A stretch of DNA of 64,000 nt from Neurospora tetraspora (lineage: Eukaryota > Ascomycota > Sordariomycetes > Sordariales > Sordariaceae): positions 5,456,001-5,520,000 of the forward strand of contig NW_026944384.1 in assembly GCF_033439725.1 (NCBI RefSeq). Reading direction: 5' to 3'. Numbering within the stretch: the stretch's first letter is position 1; each line of letters starts with the position of its first letter. A program made the position numbers and the translations under genes. The notes below the pieces were generated by a model. That model had not been told where the DNA came from. It ran no database searches and was given only the letters and a program-made list of their open reading frames with translations. This document shows positions 45,852 through 57,173 of the stretch, one piece after another.

Positions 45852-46892
45852 TTACTTCCTCAACCCACCACCAAAAACCCTCCTCACCCTCCCCAACACG
45901 CCCGCAAACCACGGCGTAGCCTGCACGCTCACAATGATCCTCAATGGCAACAACGCCTTGGTAATCGCATACGCCAGCGCAGCGTCCACCAAGACTCTAT
46001 ACTTTTCATCCCCACTCTGCCACTTTTTCATCAAAACCTGCTCCTTTCCTTCTTCTTCTCCTCCTCCTCCTCCAGCACTCACACCCTCACTCTTCGTCCC
46101 ATCCTCTCCCCCCACCACCACCGCACTCAACCCCTCCCCCTCCCCCTCGTTCCCACCAAACCCAAAATACTTTTTTCTTTTAAACCACCTCTCAAACCCC
46201 TCCATCTTTCCCATCATCACCTCCGAGTATCCATGCTCCACCATCCACCCCATCACCCAATCCGTCACCCTTTTTCCATACGACGACGACGACGATGGTT
46301 TGTCAGTGTCGTCGTCGTCAGTGTCAGTGTCAGTGTCGGTGTCAGTGTCGTAATAGTGAAAAAAGTAAAAGAAGCCCAAACCGGGAATGACGGCGGTGAT
46401 TTCGTGTAGGATTAGGAAGGCTACTATGAAGGAAGAGGGGGAGGAGCGTAGGGAGGAGAGGTAGGGGTGGAGGAAGCGGGGGAGGCGGGTGAGGAGGCGG
46501 TCTATTCTTTCGGTGTTTTTGTTGGGGTTGGAGTTGGGGTTGGGGTTTTGGTGGGAGTTGGGATTGGTGCTGTTGTGGCGGGTTTGTTGATGTTGTTGTT
46601 GTTGTTTTTGCCAGGAGCGGTTGCTGTAGTTGTGTGACCGTGATCGTGGGCCGCAGTGGTGGTGTTGATGCTGATACTGGTGAGAGCAACGACGGGGGCC
46701 GCCGGGAGATAGAGGTGTTGAGGTTGTTGATAAGCGCGACTTTGTTGTGAATGAGGACTGGATAGTAGTTGTTGTTGGTATCATTGATGTGAGCTGTGAG
46801 AAGAGGAGCTCGTTTGTCCGACTCCGAGGCGGCCCGAAACGCGGACGGCCGACTCCGAGGTTGAGGAATCGTGGGCGTGGGCGGAATGACAT
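45852..46892 (-). CDS. Mrx11-like mitochondrial membrane protein
   Basis: Single open frame of 346 aa. The N-terminal 120 residues are basic and rich in Ser/Thr/Gln/His/Asn with no acidic residue for long stretches, which fits a mitochondrial presequence plus low-complexity linker. The conserved core starts at RIDRLLTRLPRFLHPYL and goes on to SPSSFIVAFLILHEITAVIP GLGFFYFFHYY, a hydrophobic segment. It resumes with YGKRVTDWVMGWMVEHGYSE and ends DAALAYAITKALLPLRIIVS VQATPWFAGV. These blocks are those of the fungal Mrx11 (yeast YPL041C) family, a mitochondrial expressome-associated protein of unknown biochemistry. Between the halves lies a (Asp-Thr)n tract encoded by a 6-bp repeat. The true start may be a later Met such as MIPTTTTIQSS (about residue 37). 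Confidence 0.8.
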   Translation of the reverse strand: MSFRPRPRFLNLGVGRPRFGPPRSRTNELLFSQLTSMIPTTTTIQSSFTTKSRLSTTSTPLSPGGPRRCSHQYQHQHHHCGPRSRSHNYSNRSWQKQQQQHQQTRHNSTNPNSHQNPNPNSNPNKNTERIDRLLTRLPRFLHPYLSSLRSSPSSFIVAFLILHEITAVIPGLGFFYFFHYYDTDTDTDTDTDDDDTDKPSSSSSYGKRVTDWVMGWMVEHGYSEVMMGKMEGFERWFKRKKYFGFGGNEGEGEGLSAVVVGGEDGTKSEGVSAGGGGGEEEGKEQVLMKKWQSGDEKYRVLVDAALAYAITKALLPLRIIVSVQATPWFAGVLGRVRRVFGGGLRK

Positions 46893-47235
46893 GTTTCTTG
46901 TTGTTGGTTGGATTTCGGAGAGTTGATGATTGATTGCTGGCTAAAATGAAGGTGGTGATGGGAGCACTTGTGAGGCGTAAATGCGGCGGCAAGGGGAGTG
47001 GGCACGGTAGACCAGGATTATCTCTATGGGTGGTAAATAATGGGGAAATATGGTTGTTGTATTTTGTTCGGAAGTTGCAAAGTTGCAACTGTGATTGACA
47101 GGTGAGCAAGATGAACAAGGTGAGTTTGTTCACCGAACGGGTAAATCGCCAAGGTGAACGACAATCCTACGACGGTTCAGTTCGGGGGGAAATTCGGAGA
47201 TGCTCATATAGGCTTAGCGTTTGTCTATAGTGGGT
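46893..47235. other. 5' flank of the Mrx11-like gene
   Basis: Intergenic sequence of normal composition. I see no gene or repeat before the SINE-like element begins. Confidence 0.5.
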
Positions 47236-47600
47236 ACCAATGTCCCAATTTGGCTCAGTGGCTGAGTTGCTCCTACCATGGGTTCTCAACCGCAAGGTCA
47301 CGCATTCGATTCAGGTCGAGGGCAACTTTTCGGGGTTCTCTCTATGGGAGAGCTGTCTGGGCAAGTCCTGGGCACTCTCCCATGGTGAGTTCACCTTAGC
47401 GTACCTATCCCCAGCGAATACACTTATCCCCAGCGAACATCCTTATCCTCAGCGAACATTAGCGAGAATACTAACCCACAGCGAGCATACTAACACCTAG
47501 CGAGCATATCTATCCCAAGCGGGCATCTGGGTTTTCACCAAGCAGTTTCCCAGCGTAGTAAATATTTTTTTTCTTTTTGTTTTTGATTTGTTTTTTTTTC
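47236..47600 (+). mobile_element. SINE-like element with tRNA-related head and tandem-repeat tail
   Basis: An A-box-like TTGGCTCAGTGGCTGAG (47250-47266) and a B-box-like GCATTCGATTC (about 47303-47313) are spaced as in a tRNA gene. The segment AAGGTCACGCATTCGATTCA looks like the T-arm of a tRNA. About 70 bp later comes a run of some seven degenerate 19-20 bp units sharing the core CCCAGCGARCAT (about 47400-47530). T-rich tracts follow (TATTTTTTTTCTTTTTG, 47565 on). The whole resembles fungal tRNA-derived SINEs. No exact target duplication was found and the limits are approximate. A decayed tRNA gene next to an unrelated repeat is the alternative. Confidence 0.5.
47400..47530 (+). repeat. Degenerate tandem repeat, 19-20 bp units
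   Basis: Units read CCTATCCCCAGCGAATACA, CTTATCCCCAGCGAACATC, CTTATCCTCAGCGAACATT, CTAACCCACAGCGAGCATA, CTAACACCTAGCGAGCATA and CTATCCCAAGCGGGCATC. One shortened unit (AGCGAGAATA) lies in the middle. Confidence 0.8.
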
Positions 47601-48000
47601 GGGTTTGTATGGGCATCATGCTGCAGCCAATGTTGTACGAGTGTTACGGACCACCATATCTACTGCTTTTGTTGGCGACATCATGGGAAAACCCTCCGCC
47701 CAAGAACACGGGAGTCTAGCCATATAAAATGTGCCTCTATAACTCGGTGATTGGAGAATCCTCGCCGTTTGTATACTTCGTAACCAAAATAATCGTTTTC
47801 CCCTACAGTCCACCTCAAGAATTGCGTAATCGGTGATGATGGCACCTTTCGATTTTCCAATGCTTTCAACATCATCATTCAAAAATTGTGTATCTAAAAC
47901 TGGCCAAGTGCAAAGAAGGTATCAAACACCCAGGACCCAAATCCCCCTTTGGCCCTCTCGTTGGCGTCGGTCTAACTCTAGACTCTAATGTTATGTGCAG

Positions 48001-48020
48001 GTAGGTAGGTAGGTAGGTAG
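48001..48020. repeat. (GTAG)5 microsatellite
   Basis: Five perfect GTAG units, located in the 3' flank of the MscS-like gene. Confidence 0.95.
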
Positions 48021-48221
48021 TCATCCATATCCAACTGATAACCTCACACCATATCAACACACCAACCTCATCCTCACCCACATCCTCACCCACATCCACA
48101 TCCATTATGATCCCCATCAACATCCCCTTCCCGGCGCATAGTCATAGACTGTTTAGTTCGGTTCTTGTAAACCGATCATTCACTCATCACTCATCACTTC
48201 ATAACATCATCCCACTCAAAC

Positions 48222-51043
48222 CTAAACCTGATTCCCTCCCGGTGGCTGACTATTCGCCACCACCGACCTTGACCTCCCCCTCCCAAACATATTACCCATC
48301 GTCACCCTCCCCCTCCTCACCGACGCCGTCATGCTCATACTTCCATCACCACTCGGTCTGCCAGCGGGGCTAATATCCCCCCTAGTGCCCCTACTCGACA
48401 TCTTTTCCAGCCTCTGATCCAATTCCGAATCATTATTGTGGTGGTGATGATGATGATGGCTCTTCTTCTCATCGTGCTCATCCTCCTCATCTTCCTCCTC
48501 GTCACGCTGCCTAATCGACGCCAGACGATGGATTCCATGCCCCCCTAACGGTTCGGGCCGTCGGTTCATGTACACGTCTTGGAAGTCGACGCCTGATTCG
48601 ACTACCGTTGCTCGGCTGTCGGCGCGGCGGCGTCTGCGTAGGAAATCGGAGGGGGAAGGGGAGGGGCCTGGTGGTGGTGGGACTTGTTGTAGTGGTGGTT
48701 GTTGGAATTGTTGTGGCCCGTTTTGACCGGGCTGGGAGTCACCACCAGGAACCTGAGACCAATACATAGGCATATTCTGCCTTCCACCAGGTGCCATGAG
48801 GCGGGGGCCCTGGATGCCCATGTCGTCCATCTGGTGCATCAGTTCGACGGCGAACTTGTTGTGCCTCGTAAGCCTCAACAGCTCGTTTTGGAAGTTGCTC
48901 TTGTGGAAGAAGATGATGTTCATGTTGATACTATAAACCTCGTCGATGGTCTTTACTTCCGAGATGATTCGCGGAGCGTAGTCGCGCTGGTTCTTGATGC
49001 AGAAGTCGAGCATGCGGGCTTTTAGTTCCTCGATTTGGGTTTCGGTGGTGCCGAAGCGGAGCGTCAGGTTGACGGGGTCGGCCAAACCTTGGCTGCGACG
49101 CTGGTTGAGGATGAAGAGCGTGTTGAGGATTGAGTTGGGCGCTTGCACGACGTGGCCTTCCATTTTCTTGAATTCGGTGTAGAGGAGCGAGACCTCGAGG
49201 ACGTAGTAGTCGTCGCCGCGCATCAGGGAGCCGGTGTTACCGTAGATGGTGACGCGGTCGCCGACGTCGAAGGGATGTTTGACGAAGACGAAGAGAATGG
49301 ACTGTTTAGATTAGCAACCTGAGCTCTTTTAGCGGCCTTGGACTGACATACCTGAAGGAACTCCTGGGCTGTTGCCTGAAGCAACCAAGACAGACCCAGA
49401 ATAACGGTACCCGTCGAGGTCAGCGCAGCAGCAGCCGAGTTGGAGATGACGCTGATAAACACAATGATAACAATCACGATAATGATAAACATAAAGACCT
49501 TGTCAAGCTTCTTTATAACCGAATCAAGATCCTTCAACGACGCAGCAATGGCCTTCTTCTCCAGGTGGATCTCGCTGCAGACCATTTCCAGTTCTTCCAT
49601 GGAGATATCGCCGTTGAAGTCCTTGTCGAAGATAGCAAAGCAAGCCTCGGCTTCCTCCTGATTAGGAAAGGCGGGCAGGATGTCTTCCAAAGTGATAGTA
49701 TCTCTGCCAGGTTGGACAAAGGTACGGTAGAAGACACGAGCTAGGGTATAACTCGAGTTGGTCGAACGAAGCAGCTCCATGACGACCTTGCGGGGATGGT
49801 TTCCTTTCAGAATGCGCCTACCCGTGATGTCGCCAGCAAACCGATGGGCGGCGTTTCCAACCTTGCTCCAAGCTTGCCGAGCATTCGTCTTCATGTACTT
49901 CATCGGGGTACGCAGCCCGGATGAGTCGCCTCCAACCGAGTTGGAGTTCCAGACCGGGTCCTGCGCCTCGAGACAAATTTTGGCGTATGTGTACAGAGCG
50001 ACGAGACACTCGATCTGCATGACGTTTTCTTGAATGCGGAGGGAATAAGTTCGGCGGTGGAACGAGGAGGCAATCCACTGGATCAAGATCTTCTCGGCGA
50101 AATTCAGTGCCGCGAGGATGAAGAAGGCAAGAATGATCTTGTACACGATGGAGATCCAGGCAGAATCCTTGTCGCGCGCATCTTCACCGTTATCGATTCG
50201 GTGGTCCTTCAGGATGGGATTGTAGGTCACCAAAACAACCAGCATCCAGATGAACATGGCGGTAGACAACTCGAGCTGACGACCAATATCCCTCCACTTC
50301 TTGTGGTTGCTGGACCCAAAGGTGTCGGCAATCCACGCTATCACAAAGGGCATGACGCAAGTAATGACTCTTGTTGCCCACAGACTGAGCCAGACAACTT
50401 CCAACCAGATGCCGAACCAGAGGAGCCTAACACCTCGGCCTTCACCGACATCTTGGTGGCTGTCGTAGGCGAAAAGATCCAAGAAGATAGGGATGAGGAT
50501 GAGAATGGCCGGAGGAATCGAGTAGACGATATAGCGCAATACTCGTGGAAACTTTCTCAGTCGAGCCCAAGTTCGGGTAAGCCATGTCGTCTTTGCTACG
50601 GTAGTAACGGCCGGGGTTGGCGTGGCACCGGCACCGGCAACTGTATCAAAGACGTCCTCGAGGTTCTCGGTACTCCTGTTCTTGGATCTGGACCGTCTCG
50701 ATTCGTCTTCTCGTACTTGTCTGGAGACCATGCGCTCAGCACGCATAAGTTCGAGGTCGTCGTTTAATCTGTTGGCCATCTCCCTGTCGCCCATCTCCCT
50801 GTCGCCCATCTCCCTGTCGCCCATCTCCCTGTCGCCATGGCCAGAAGAGGCAGGGCTGAGGGCGCCGGAATCGGGAACGGCCAGGTGGGTGTGGTCGATG
50901 CCGTTGGCGTGTTTATAGTAGTCTCCATCGGGGTCCATGGGAGTCGGAACTTCGGACGGCATCCGGACGTGCAAGGTCGGTGGAGGATTCGCTTGTGACA
51001 TCCTACGGGGCGATGGACAGTCTTCAGACGGGGGCATTGTCAA
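48222..51043 (-). CDS. EF-hand MscS-like mechanosensitive ion channel
   Basis: Two exons: 51043-49352 and 49301-48222 (50-nt intron, GTATGT...CAG, TTGCTAATC branch site), giving 923 aa. Membrane segments lie near residues 171-192, 206-240, 260-277, 297-320 and 516-560. The EF-hand loop DKDFNGDISMEE (473-484) precedes the MscS pore region, where FISVISNSAAAALTSTGTVI LGLSW and [20 protein letters not shown] match the family. This is the arrangement of fungal Msy1/Msy2-type channels, which sit in ER-related membranes and shape Ca2+ responses to hypo-osmotic shock. Residues 69-89 are four tandem GDREM units encoded by a 15-bp repeat. The C-terminal tail (after about 740) is disordered, with Gln/Pro-rich, Glu-rich and seven-His stretches. 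Confidence 0.93.
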
Positions 51044-52683
51044 ACATGGATGGGGGGACGGGGCTCGGGCGTAGATATCAAACAGACGGGAGGAAGAGAG
51101 GAGCTACCCGTGACAGGAAAGCCGCAAAAGAGAGATGGAAGAAACTCCCAAAGGGGCATCCGTGTAAGATGGAAACCGACGAGATCCAAGACGCTACTGT
51201 CAAAATTCAAGAAGTCTTTGAAATCGATTTCGTGTGCCACTTTGACACGTGTGGGGGTTGGTGTTGCATAGGGGGCCACTGAGCCTTGGGATCGGGACCG
51301 GGGACCCGCGACTCCATCGCCAAGAAGAGGAGGTTGACTTGCTTCGGTGTTTACGAAAACGTTCAGAATCCCGGGGTGTGGAGATGGATCAGCGGGTTGG
51401 CACAGAAGCGCGACCCACCGGTCAAGCGCGGGCAACAAGTGAAGATGGAGAAGTCAGGGAAGAGCGATAAGAAGGCGTGGGAGAGATTGCATATCGGAAA
51501 GCGTGTTTCGCGTTGCCGGGTGCGACAGGTTGGACGGCAGGGACGGCATGGACGGCAGCCCGTGGCTACCGTGGACGGTTGCAGACGAAACAGTCAGTTA
51601 GCAGCGGGGGGCCGGACGGCTTGACGGCCTTTCACAAGAGCCCGGCCGTTGTTAGTAAGCCGGTAAGGCGGGGGGTGGAGGGATCGTATCAGGGACTCTG
51701 GGGGATGATCGGTGGTTGCTTGTTCCCATTTTCGGCGGTGAGATGCGTGTTGTTGTCTTGCTTGCAGTTGTCCATTGTAGGTAATCACAAGCGAGACAGC
51801 GTTGTGTTGTAATGCATCCCGTCTCGGTATCCTATCCCAACTCGATCTTGTTGAGAGTGAAGGAGCAACTTGTGAAGATGCTGAATCTCACAGTGTCCCT
51901 CACCGTTCCTTCTCCCCGTCCTAATGTTAACAATTGACCGAGTGTCTCCTGCGTGTTAAATGAAGCCAAGAGCCATGACTGATCATCCTGTTCGTTCCTG
52001 ATACCAAAACATTCATTTTACTCGCCCCGGAAACCGCCAAATCCCACCGAGCTCAACGTCGAACCCGATAAAGAAAAAGCCACGCAAGCTCATGTCCAGT
52101 TCCGATGCAGACACACACCCACCAGAGAAGGATTAATGCAATTTGATTTTTCGAGTTATCGATTCGGGAGTGGCATTCAGTCGTTGATCAGTCGTCGTTG
52201 GTTGGCGAGACAAGACCAACACAATGTGCTGTGACGTCACCCATCCCTGTAAGGCACCCACTAGCCCCGTAAAAGGCCCCTGTAAAGCCCACTGAGGTTC
52301 CATCGTCCCTTGCCGATCCTCCGCCCCCGCCGTTTGCCCACGCCCCCCGGGCCCCCGAGGCATCCCGAACGGAACCCAAACCCTGGAAGCCTGGACCCTT
52401 GGTTTTGGCGGACCCCTATGTCTGGCCGCATGGGGAATGGGAATTGCTTCGGAGACTTTTGGGCTTAGCGGACGGGAACCGTCGCCGGCGACGATGGGTG
52501 GACGGTACGGGACGGTAGACGGGATGAAAGGGGCGTGCCGATGTCAGATGTTAGTAGAAGCATGCAGGAACAGATGTCGAACACCACGCTCGGTTCGTCT
52601 CATCTGCTGCAAGACAGACAAGGAGCTCATCGGCATTGGCATTATCAAGTTCATACCCAAAGGGCTGACCGAAGAATCATCTT
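51044..52683. other. Intergenic region, MscS-gene promoter side
   Basis: 1.6 kb upstream of the MscS-like gene and downstream of the WW-domain gene. GGACGGCAGGGACGGCATGG repeats lie at 51532-51560. No coding region is supported. Confidence 0.5.
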
Positions 52684-55600
52684 CTACTCAAAATCACCCC
52701 AACCCGATCCATCATATTTACCACCACCACCGCCTCCAGATACGCTCCCCCATCTACTCGGGCCAGGCCCGTTCCCGTTGCGGCGGTTGAAGCTAGGCGG
52801 CGGAGTGACCTCACTGTTCCTGCCAATGGTGCTGACACTGGCGAGACTGGCAGCGCCCTCGCTTCCAGGACGAGTGTGATGACTGCTAATTATCGACACT
52901 CTGGAACTGTCTGCGATGGATACTGTGTCCGCGTTGCTGGGGACTGGTGAAGGTGACGAAGTGCCGGTCAGGTTGGACACTTCGCTCTCCCTTCTGCTGT
53001 CCAACTGCTGTTGCTGTTGCTGTTGCTGCTGCAGTTGATGGTGATACCACTGCTGCTGGGCTGACATCGGCTGATTCTGATAGGCAAACTCAGGCTCGTG
53101 TTGAGGTCCTCCGAGCTGGACTGTCGGCGTGAAAGCACGCGGATCGTGGCCATACGCTGACCATGCGTCCAGTGTATTCGCAGGCCATTGATAGCCTTGT
53201 GGTTGTGTTTGATCAGGATGCGATGAGGGACCCTGGAATTGTACCTGGGAGTTTTGTGGTGGACCTTGCTGTGATGGATAAGACACAGGAGGTTGTGACT
53301 GCGGAATGTTATTGCTCGCTGTGGGATAGCTATTCCCGACCGACTTTTGAAGCTTGTTCGAGGAGCTGGCCGTGTTGCCAGTTCTCCTAAACTTCGAAAG
53401 TAGCCCTCGCTTTTCCTTCACAACAGGTGTTGAAGCTTCATTAGATAATCCACGAGCCTGGGTCATGGTTTCAGGTACGGGAGGAAGCGGTTTTGACGCC
53501 AAATCATCCATTTGGCCCGCAAAGGGAGCTGTTGATTCTTGTTTCGGCCATGTGGATGCCTGTGCCTGCGGCTGTGGGTTGGCGAATTGTTGTGGTGGTG
53601 GAAAGGCTTGTGGAAGGCCCATGTTCCTTATATCTGGCTGTGGCAGGGCTTCAACACTACGCGATGGAAGTTGTTGGTTGTGGGGAGGAGGCGGTACGTA
53701 ATGTTCTGGGGTTCCTTGTTGAGCTAAGTGACCCAATGGAGCGAAGGAGCCACGTTGTTGCTCAATCCCCATACTCGAGGTTGAGGTTTCGTAAGGACCT
53801 TGGGACTCGGCCACAGGCTTTCGGCGGAAGGTTTGTTCCCCTACAGGAGGACGGTATGGAGTGAACACGGGCTGAGAATTGTCAGGTGGGATCTTGTCAG
53901 GCCGCGGAGGCTCTGAACCAGAATTTCCAGAGTGTGGGAGATTATGCGAACCATCTTCAGGAACAGAAGATTTCCGGGCAGCAGTGATAGGCAAAGTTTC
54001 AGCGGCCAGTTCGCTTGGAATATGGCGTAACTGCATCCTTTCCTGACACCAAAGTACTGTTATGCCACCGTTTTCAGACATGACAATCTCAGTAGCGCGA
54101 TTTGGTTCATATCCAGAAATAGAGAAGTCCGCAATTGCTTGTGACAATTCCTGCGCCAGCATCGGAGCCGTCTGTTCCATACCGTCTTTCACTGCCAAAG
54201 ACGACTGATCTACTCCTTGAACTTCAGTTGGGGAAGGTTTTCGGCTGATGTTTAGAGGCTTCACTGACTGCCCGATATCAGGAAGAACTGGGTTCGCGTA
54301 GTCACTTAAGCTTCCCCTATGTGGTCTACTTGTCGACGCAAAGTTGGACCCCATCTGTGGTACCTCCTCGCTTGGAGCTGGCGGTGACGGAGACTGCTGG
54401 TCTTGCGGTTTTGGGGCCGGTGAAGACATCTCGGTTTTTGTGGAAAAACCGTTTCCCATGAAAGGCAGTGAAGGCAGGTCTGCGGGTAGAGTATTTGTCC
54501 TCGTAAACGCAGGTGGAGGGTCCAATATATCCTTTTTGTTGAGCAGAATCATGGATTGATGGCCGTGTAGAGGTTTCACTGTCTGATGGTCTAACTCTGG
54601 GAGGTCGTACAGCGGTCTCTGAACAAAGCGGTTTGTAGTTAAGGAGGCTTGCTGGCCACCAGAAGGACTCTGTAAAGGTTTTGGGCGTCCGCGGGCGGGC
54701 TGGAGAATGGACGGTACCCGTTGGGTCCCAAACTTTTTCGCCTTTTCGTTGGCTTTTGAGCTATTCTCAAGCTCTGTTCCGGACTCTGATTTGCCTGGTT
54801 GTGCAACTGACACTATCTGTCCCGGTGTCTCTTTAGCTGACGACACAGCTGGTACCTCAACCCGAGACGGCACTTGTCCTTGTATGGAATACCTGTCTGC
54901 GTGTGCAGGCCGAGGATTCGAAGGAGGGGAGGCAAAATTGGCGCCAAATATGCAGGGACTTGACTCCTTCTTCCGATCGAGATTCGGTCTTGATCCTGGA
55001 TCTACCTTTTGAGAGTTGGGGTCTTTCTGTGATTGTTCGCCCGAAGTGGCCTTCACGCTAGCGTTTTCAGAGGATAACTCGACAGGCGCATGCTGATCTG
55101 CGTTCGCCAACTGTAGATTGCGGATGGGCGCCTCATGACCTGGTAGTTCCGCTGCGGCAGGATGTTCTTCGCGAGTCCTCGCGGTCGACTCGCCGTATAA
55201 CTCGGCCACAAAGCCGATAGGAAACACTTGGTTTATCGGACGACCATCCAACATAGGGACCCCCGGAGACAGGATATAATCCCCTTCAGCCGGGGTACCG
55301 TCAACTTTCGCTGGCGTAGTCTGTTCCTGGGTCGTCACAACGGTAGGTCGGCTATTGACAACCAGAGGAGTGGTTTCTGTACTCGTTACAGGCGATATCA
55401 ATGGTCTGTTTGGCGGCTTAGTAACCTTGGACTCGGGTGTCCTCGGGTCAGTCGCCGGTAACCCAGCCTCGTCTTCGTCTTGCTCCGGACTTGTGTCGTT
55501 GTACGCCCCAGGACCCATGTACATGAACCCGTCTGGCTGGAACCATGGTGGTGGATCATTGTAACTTGGCCCAGAGAAGTTCGCTGACGTCGCAGTTGTG

Positions 55601-55839
55601 CTGATGTTTAATGGGGGAGAACTTGGGGCCGTCTCGCTTGAACCCCCCTTCTTGAGTTTCTGGCTCAAGAATTTGTCCTCGGGTGGCATAGGTCCGCCAA
55701 AATCGCCAACAAACTCGGGGAACTCGTCGCCCGGCTTAGGAAAGGTGTACTGAATGAGCCCTGTAGGCTTGAATCGGTAAATCCAGCGACTGATGGCTCC
55801 ATCATAGTCCATCTCCCAGTTCTCCGGAAGCGCCGCCAT
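52684..55839 (-). CDS. WW-domain protein with long Pro/Gln-rich disordered region
   Basis: Single exon of 1051 aa from the Met at 55839; an upstream in-frame Met at 55893 would add 18 residues, but MAALPENWEMDYD is the natural start of the domain. Residues 4-40 form a WW-like domain (LPENWEMDYDGAISRWIYRF, then KPTGLIQYTFPKPGDEF) with the two spaced Trp residues and a Pro. WW domains bind Pro-rich ligands. The remaining thousand residues are mostly disordered, rich in Pro, Ser and Gln. They include a short more ordered piece near the middle (PMLAQELSQAIADFSISGYE, then EIVMSENGGITVLWCQERMQ), a basic segment KRGLLSKFRRTG, and a poly-Gln run near the end. The last residues GSGWGDFE are acidic-aromatic. 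I do not recognise a named protein; related long WW proteins are known in filamentous fungi. Confidence 0.85.
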   Translation of the reverse strand: MAALPENWEMDYDGAISRWIYRFKPTGLIQYTFPKPGDEFPEFVGDFGGPMPPEDKFLSQKLKKGGSSETAPSSPPLNISTTATSANFSGPSYNDPPPWFQPDGFMYMGPGAYNDTSPEQDEDEAGLPATDPRTPESKVTKPPNRPLISPVTSTETTPLVVNSRPTVVTTQEQTTPAKVDGTPAEGDYILSPGVPMLDGRPINQVFPIGFVAELYGESTARTREEHPAAAELPGHEAPIRNLQLANADQHAPVELSSENASVKATSGEQSQKDPNSQKVDPGSRPNLDRKKESSPCIFGANFASPPSNPRPAHADRYSIQGQVPSRVEVPAVSSAKETPGQIVSVAQPGKSESGTELENSSKANEKAKKFGTQRVPSILQPARGRPKPLQSPSGGQQASLTTNRFVQRPLYDLPELDHQTVKPLHGHQSMILLNKKDILDPPPAFTRTNTLPADLPSLPFMGNGFSTKTEMSSPAPKPQDQQSPSPPAPSEEVPQMGSNFASTSRPHRGSLSDYANPVLPDIGQSVKPLNISRKPSPTEVQGVDQSSLAVKDGMEQTAPMLAQELSQAIADFSISGYEPNRATEIVMSENGGITVLWCQERMQLRHIPSELAAETLPITAARKSSVPEDGSHNLPHSGNSGSEPPRPDKIPPDNSQPVFTPYRPPVGEQTFRRKPVAESQGPYETSTSSMGIEQQRGSFAPLGHLAQQGTPEHYVPPPPHNQQLPSRSVEALPQPDIRNMGLPQAFPPPQQFANPQPQAQASTWPKQESTAPFAGQMDDLASKPLPPVPETMTQARGLSNEASTPVVKEKRGLLSKFRRTGNTASSSNKLQKSVGNSYPTASNNIPQSQPPVSYPSQQGPPQNSQVQFQGPSSHPDQTQPQGYQWPANTLDAWSAYGHDPRAFTPTVQLGGPQHEPEFAYQNQPMSAQQQWYHHQLQQQQQQQQQLDSRRESEVSNLTGTSSPSPVPSNADTVSIADSSRVSIISSHHTRPGSEGAASLASVSTIGRNSEVTPPPSFNRRNGNGPGPSRWGSVSGGGGGGKYDGSGWGDFE

Positions 55840-57173
55840 CTTGATTTGGACCGAAGGCAAAGAGTGTCGGCGGATTGAATGACCCCAGCCCAACCGGGCT
55901 TTTCGTTAACACAAAGGCAAGTTGAACAGCTGGCGCTTGCCTTCGCGATAGGCATACGGAATCAATGGGCGCGTAGTTTTGATAACATGGTCGCGCGCGG
56001 CAGACGCGCCGGGTAGGAGAACCGGTGGTATCAATGTCGTCGCGATTGAGTTGAGTCAAGAGGTAAGCTGGAGGTCACATCGGGCTGGCGCAACGCTCGT
56101 CAGTCAACAGTTCGGTCGGGGAGTGTATGCACTAACTGAGGCGCGGCTGAGGCCTCTCCGTCCGTCCAATTGAGGACGCGCGGGGTCGACGCAATTTTTC
56201 CCCCTCCCACGACCGGCCCCTGGCGGTCACGATCCTTGCCCTTGCGATCCTCCTGCGATGTCGTCTTCGCGCCGAGTAAAAGGATCTTCGGACGGCATAA
56301 TTGCGACAGGGGACGGCGAAAACAAACATTGATGTGAACCTCGCCGCAGTCGGAAATTAGTGTCGAGGAAGTGGTTTCCGTTTGACCGGCAACATCGAAA
56401 TACGAAGGATGACGTTAGCGCGCAGGATTCAAACTCGTCGTGGCGATTATTGTGTAGGGTTGAAATTTTGAGCCATCGAGGTGCGAGGATTGAAGTCAAG
56501 GAAAGAACGACTTGTTGGTTCGAAAGGAAAGAAGGAAAAATGTCCCGCGGTCCGGTTTCGCTCCGAAACCATCTCGTACATCTCGTACACTGCAGCCGAC
56601 GTCATCACAACTTTGACCCAAACACACGAGATGAGTGCAATCTTCTTCCATTTCTACATACTCACACGACTTTGACATCCTCAAATCAAAACTAACTTGT
56701 AACTTTCCTGATCCTTCTTCATTGTCCTGAAGTCCCAGGCCCCCACCTAATGATATCAATCAGGGTTTATTGACCAGAAAACGACGAAACCAATTCCAAT
56801 AACTCCAAGAACCAAATTATTCCCAAGCAATAATCCATCAAGTTCAAACCCAACAATGAGTCTTTACTACCCAGAACCACCTACACCCAGTCAACCATCC
56901 ATTCTCCATTCCCATATCGAACATCACGCTCCTCTCTTCCTTCTTCAGATCCGAAGCTGAAAGCAACAAGAGACAACATGCCACAAAGTTCGCTAGGCCA
57001 ACTCTCGCTCCGCTTTTCGAAGAGGACATCTCACAAACTTCCCATTCTTTCGCAAGTCGACCAAAGCCATCATCAGGTAGGGATCTCGAGCGATCAACGA
57101 TTCTGACTGACAAAGATTGTCGCGGTTGAAATACTGGTGCTTCATCTCGTCGTACGATATCTTCGTCCTCTCA
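55840..57173. other. Intergenic region between WW-domain gene and the small unknown gene
   Basis: Holds the WW-gene promoter and the 3' flank of the next minus-strand gene. A 70-codon frame at 56993-57205 overlaps the end of that gene in another phase; see findings. Confidence 0.45.
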
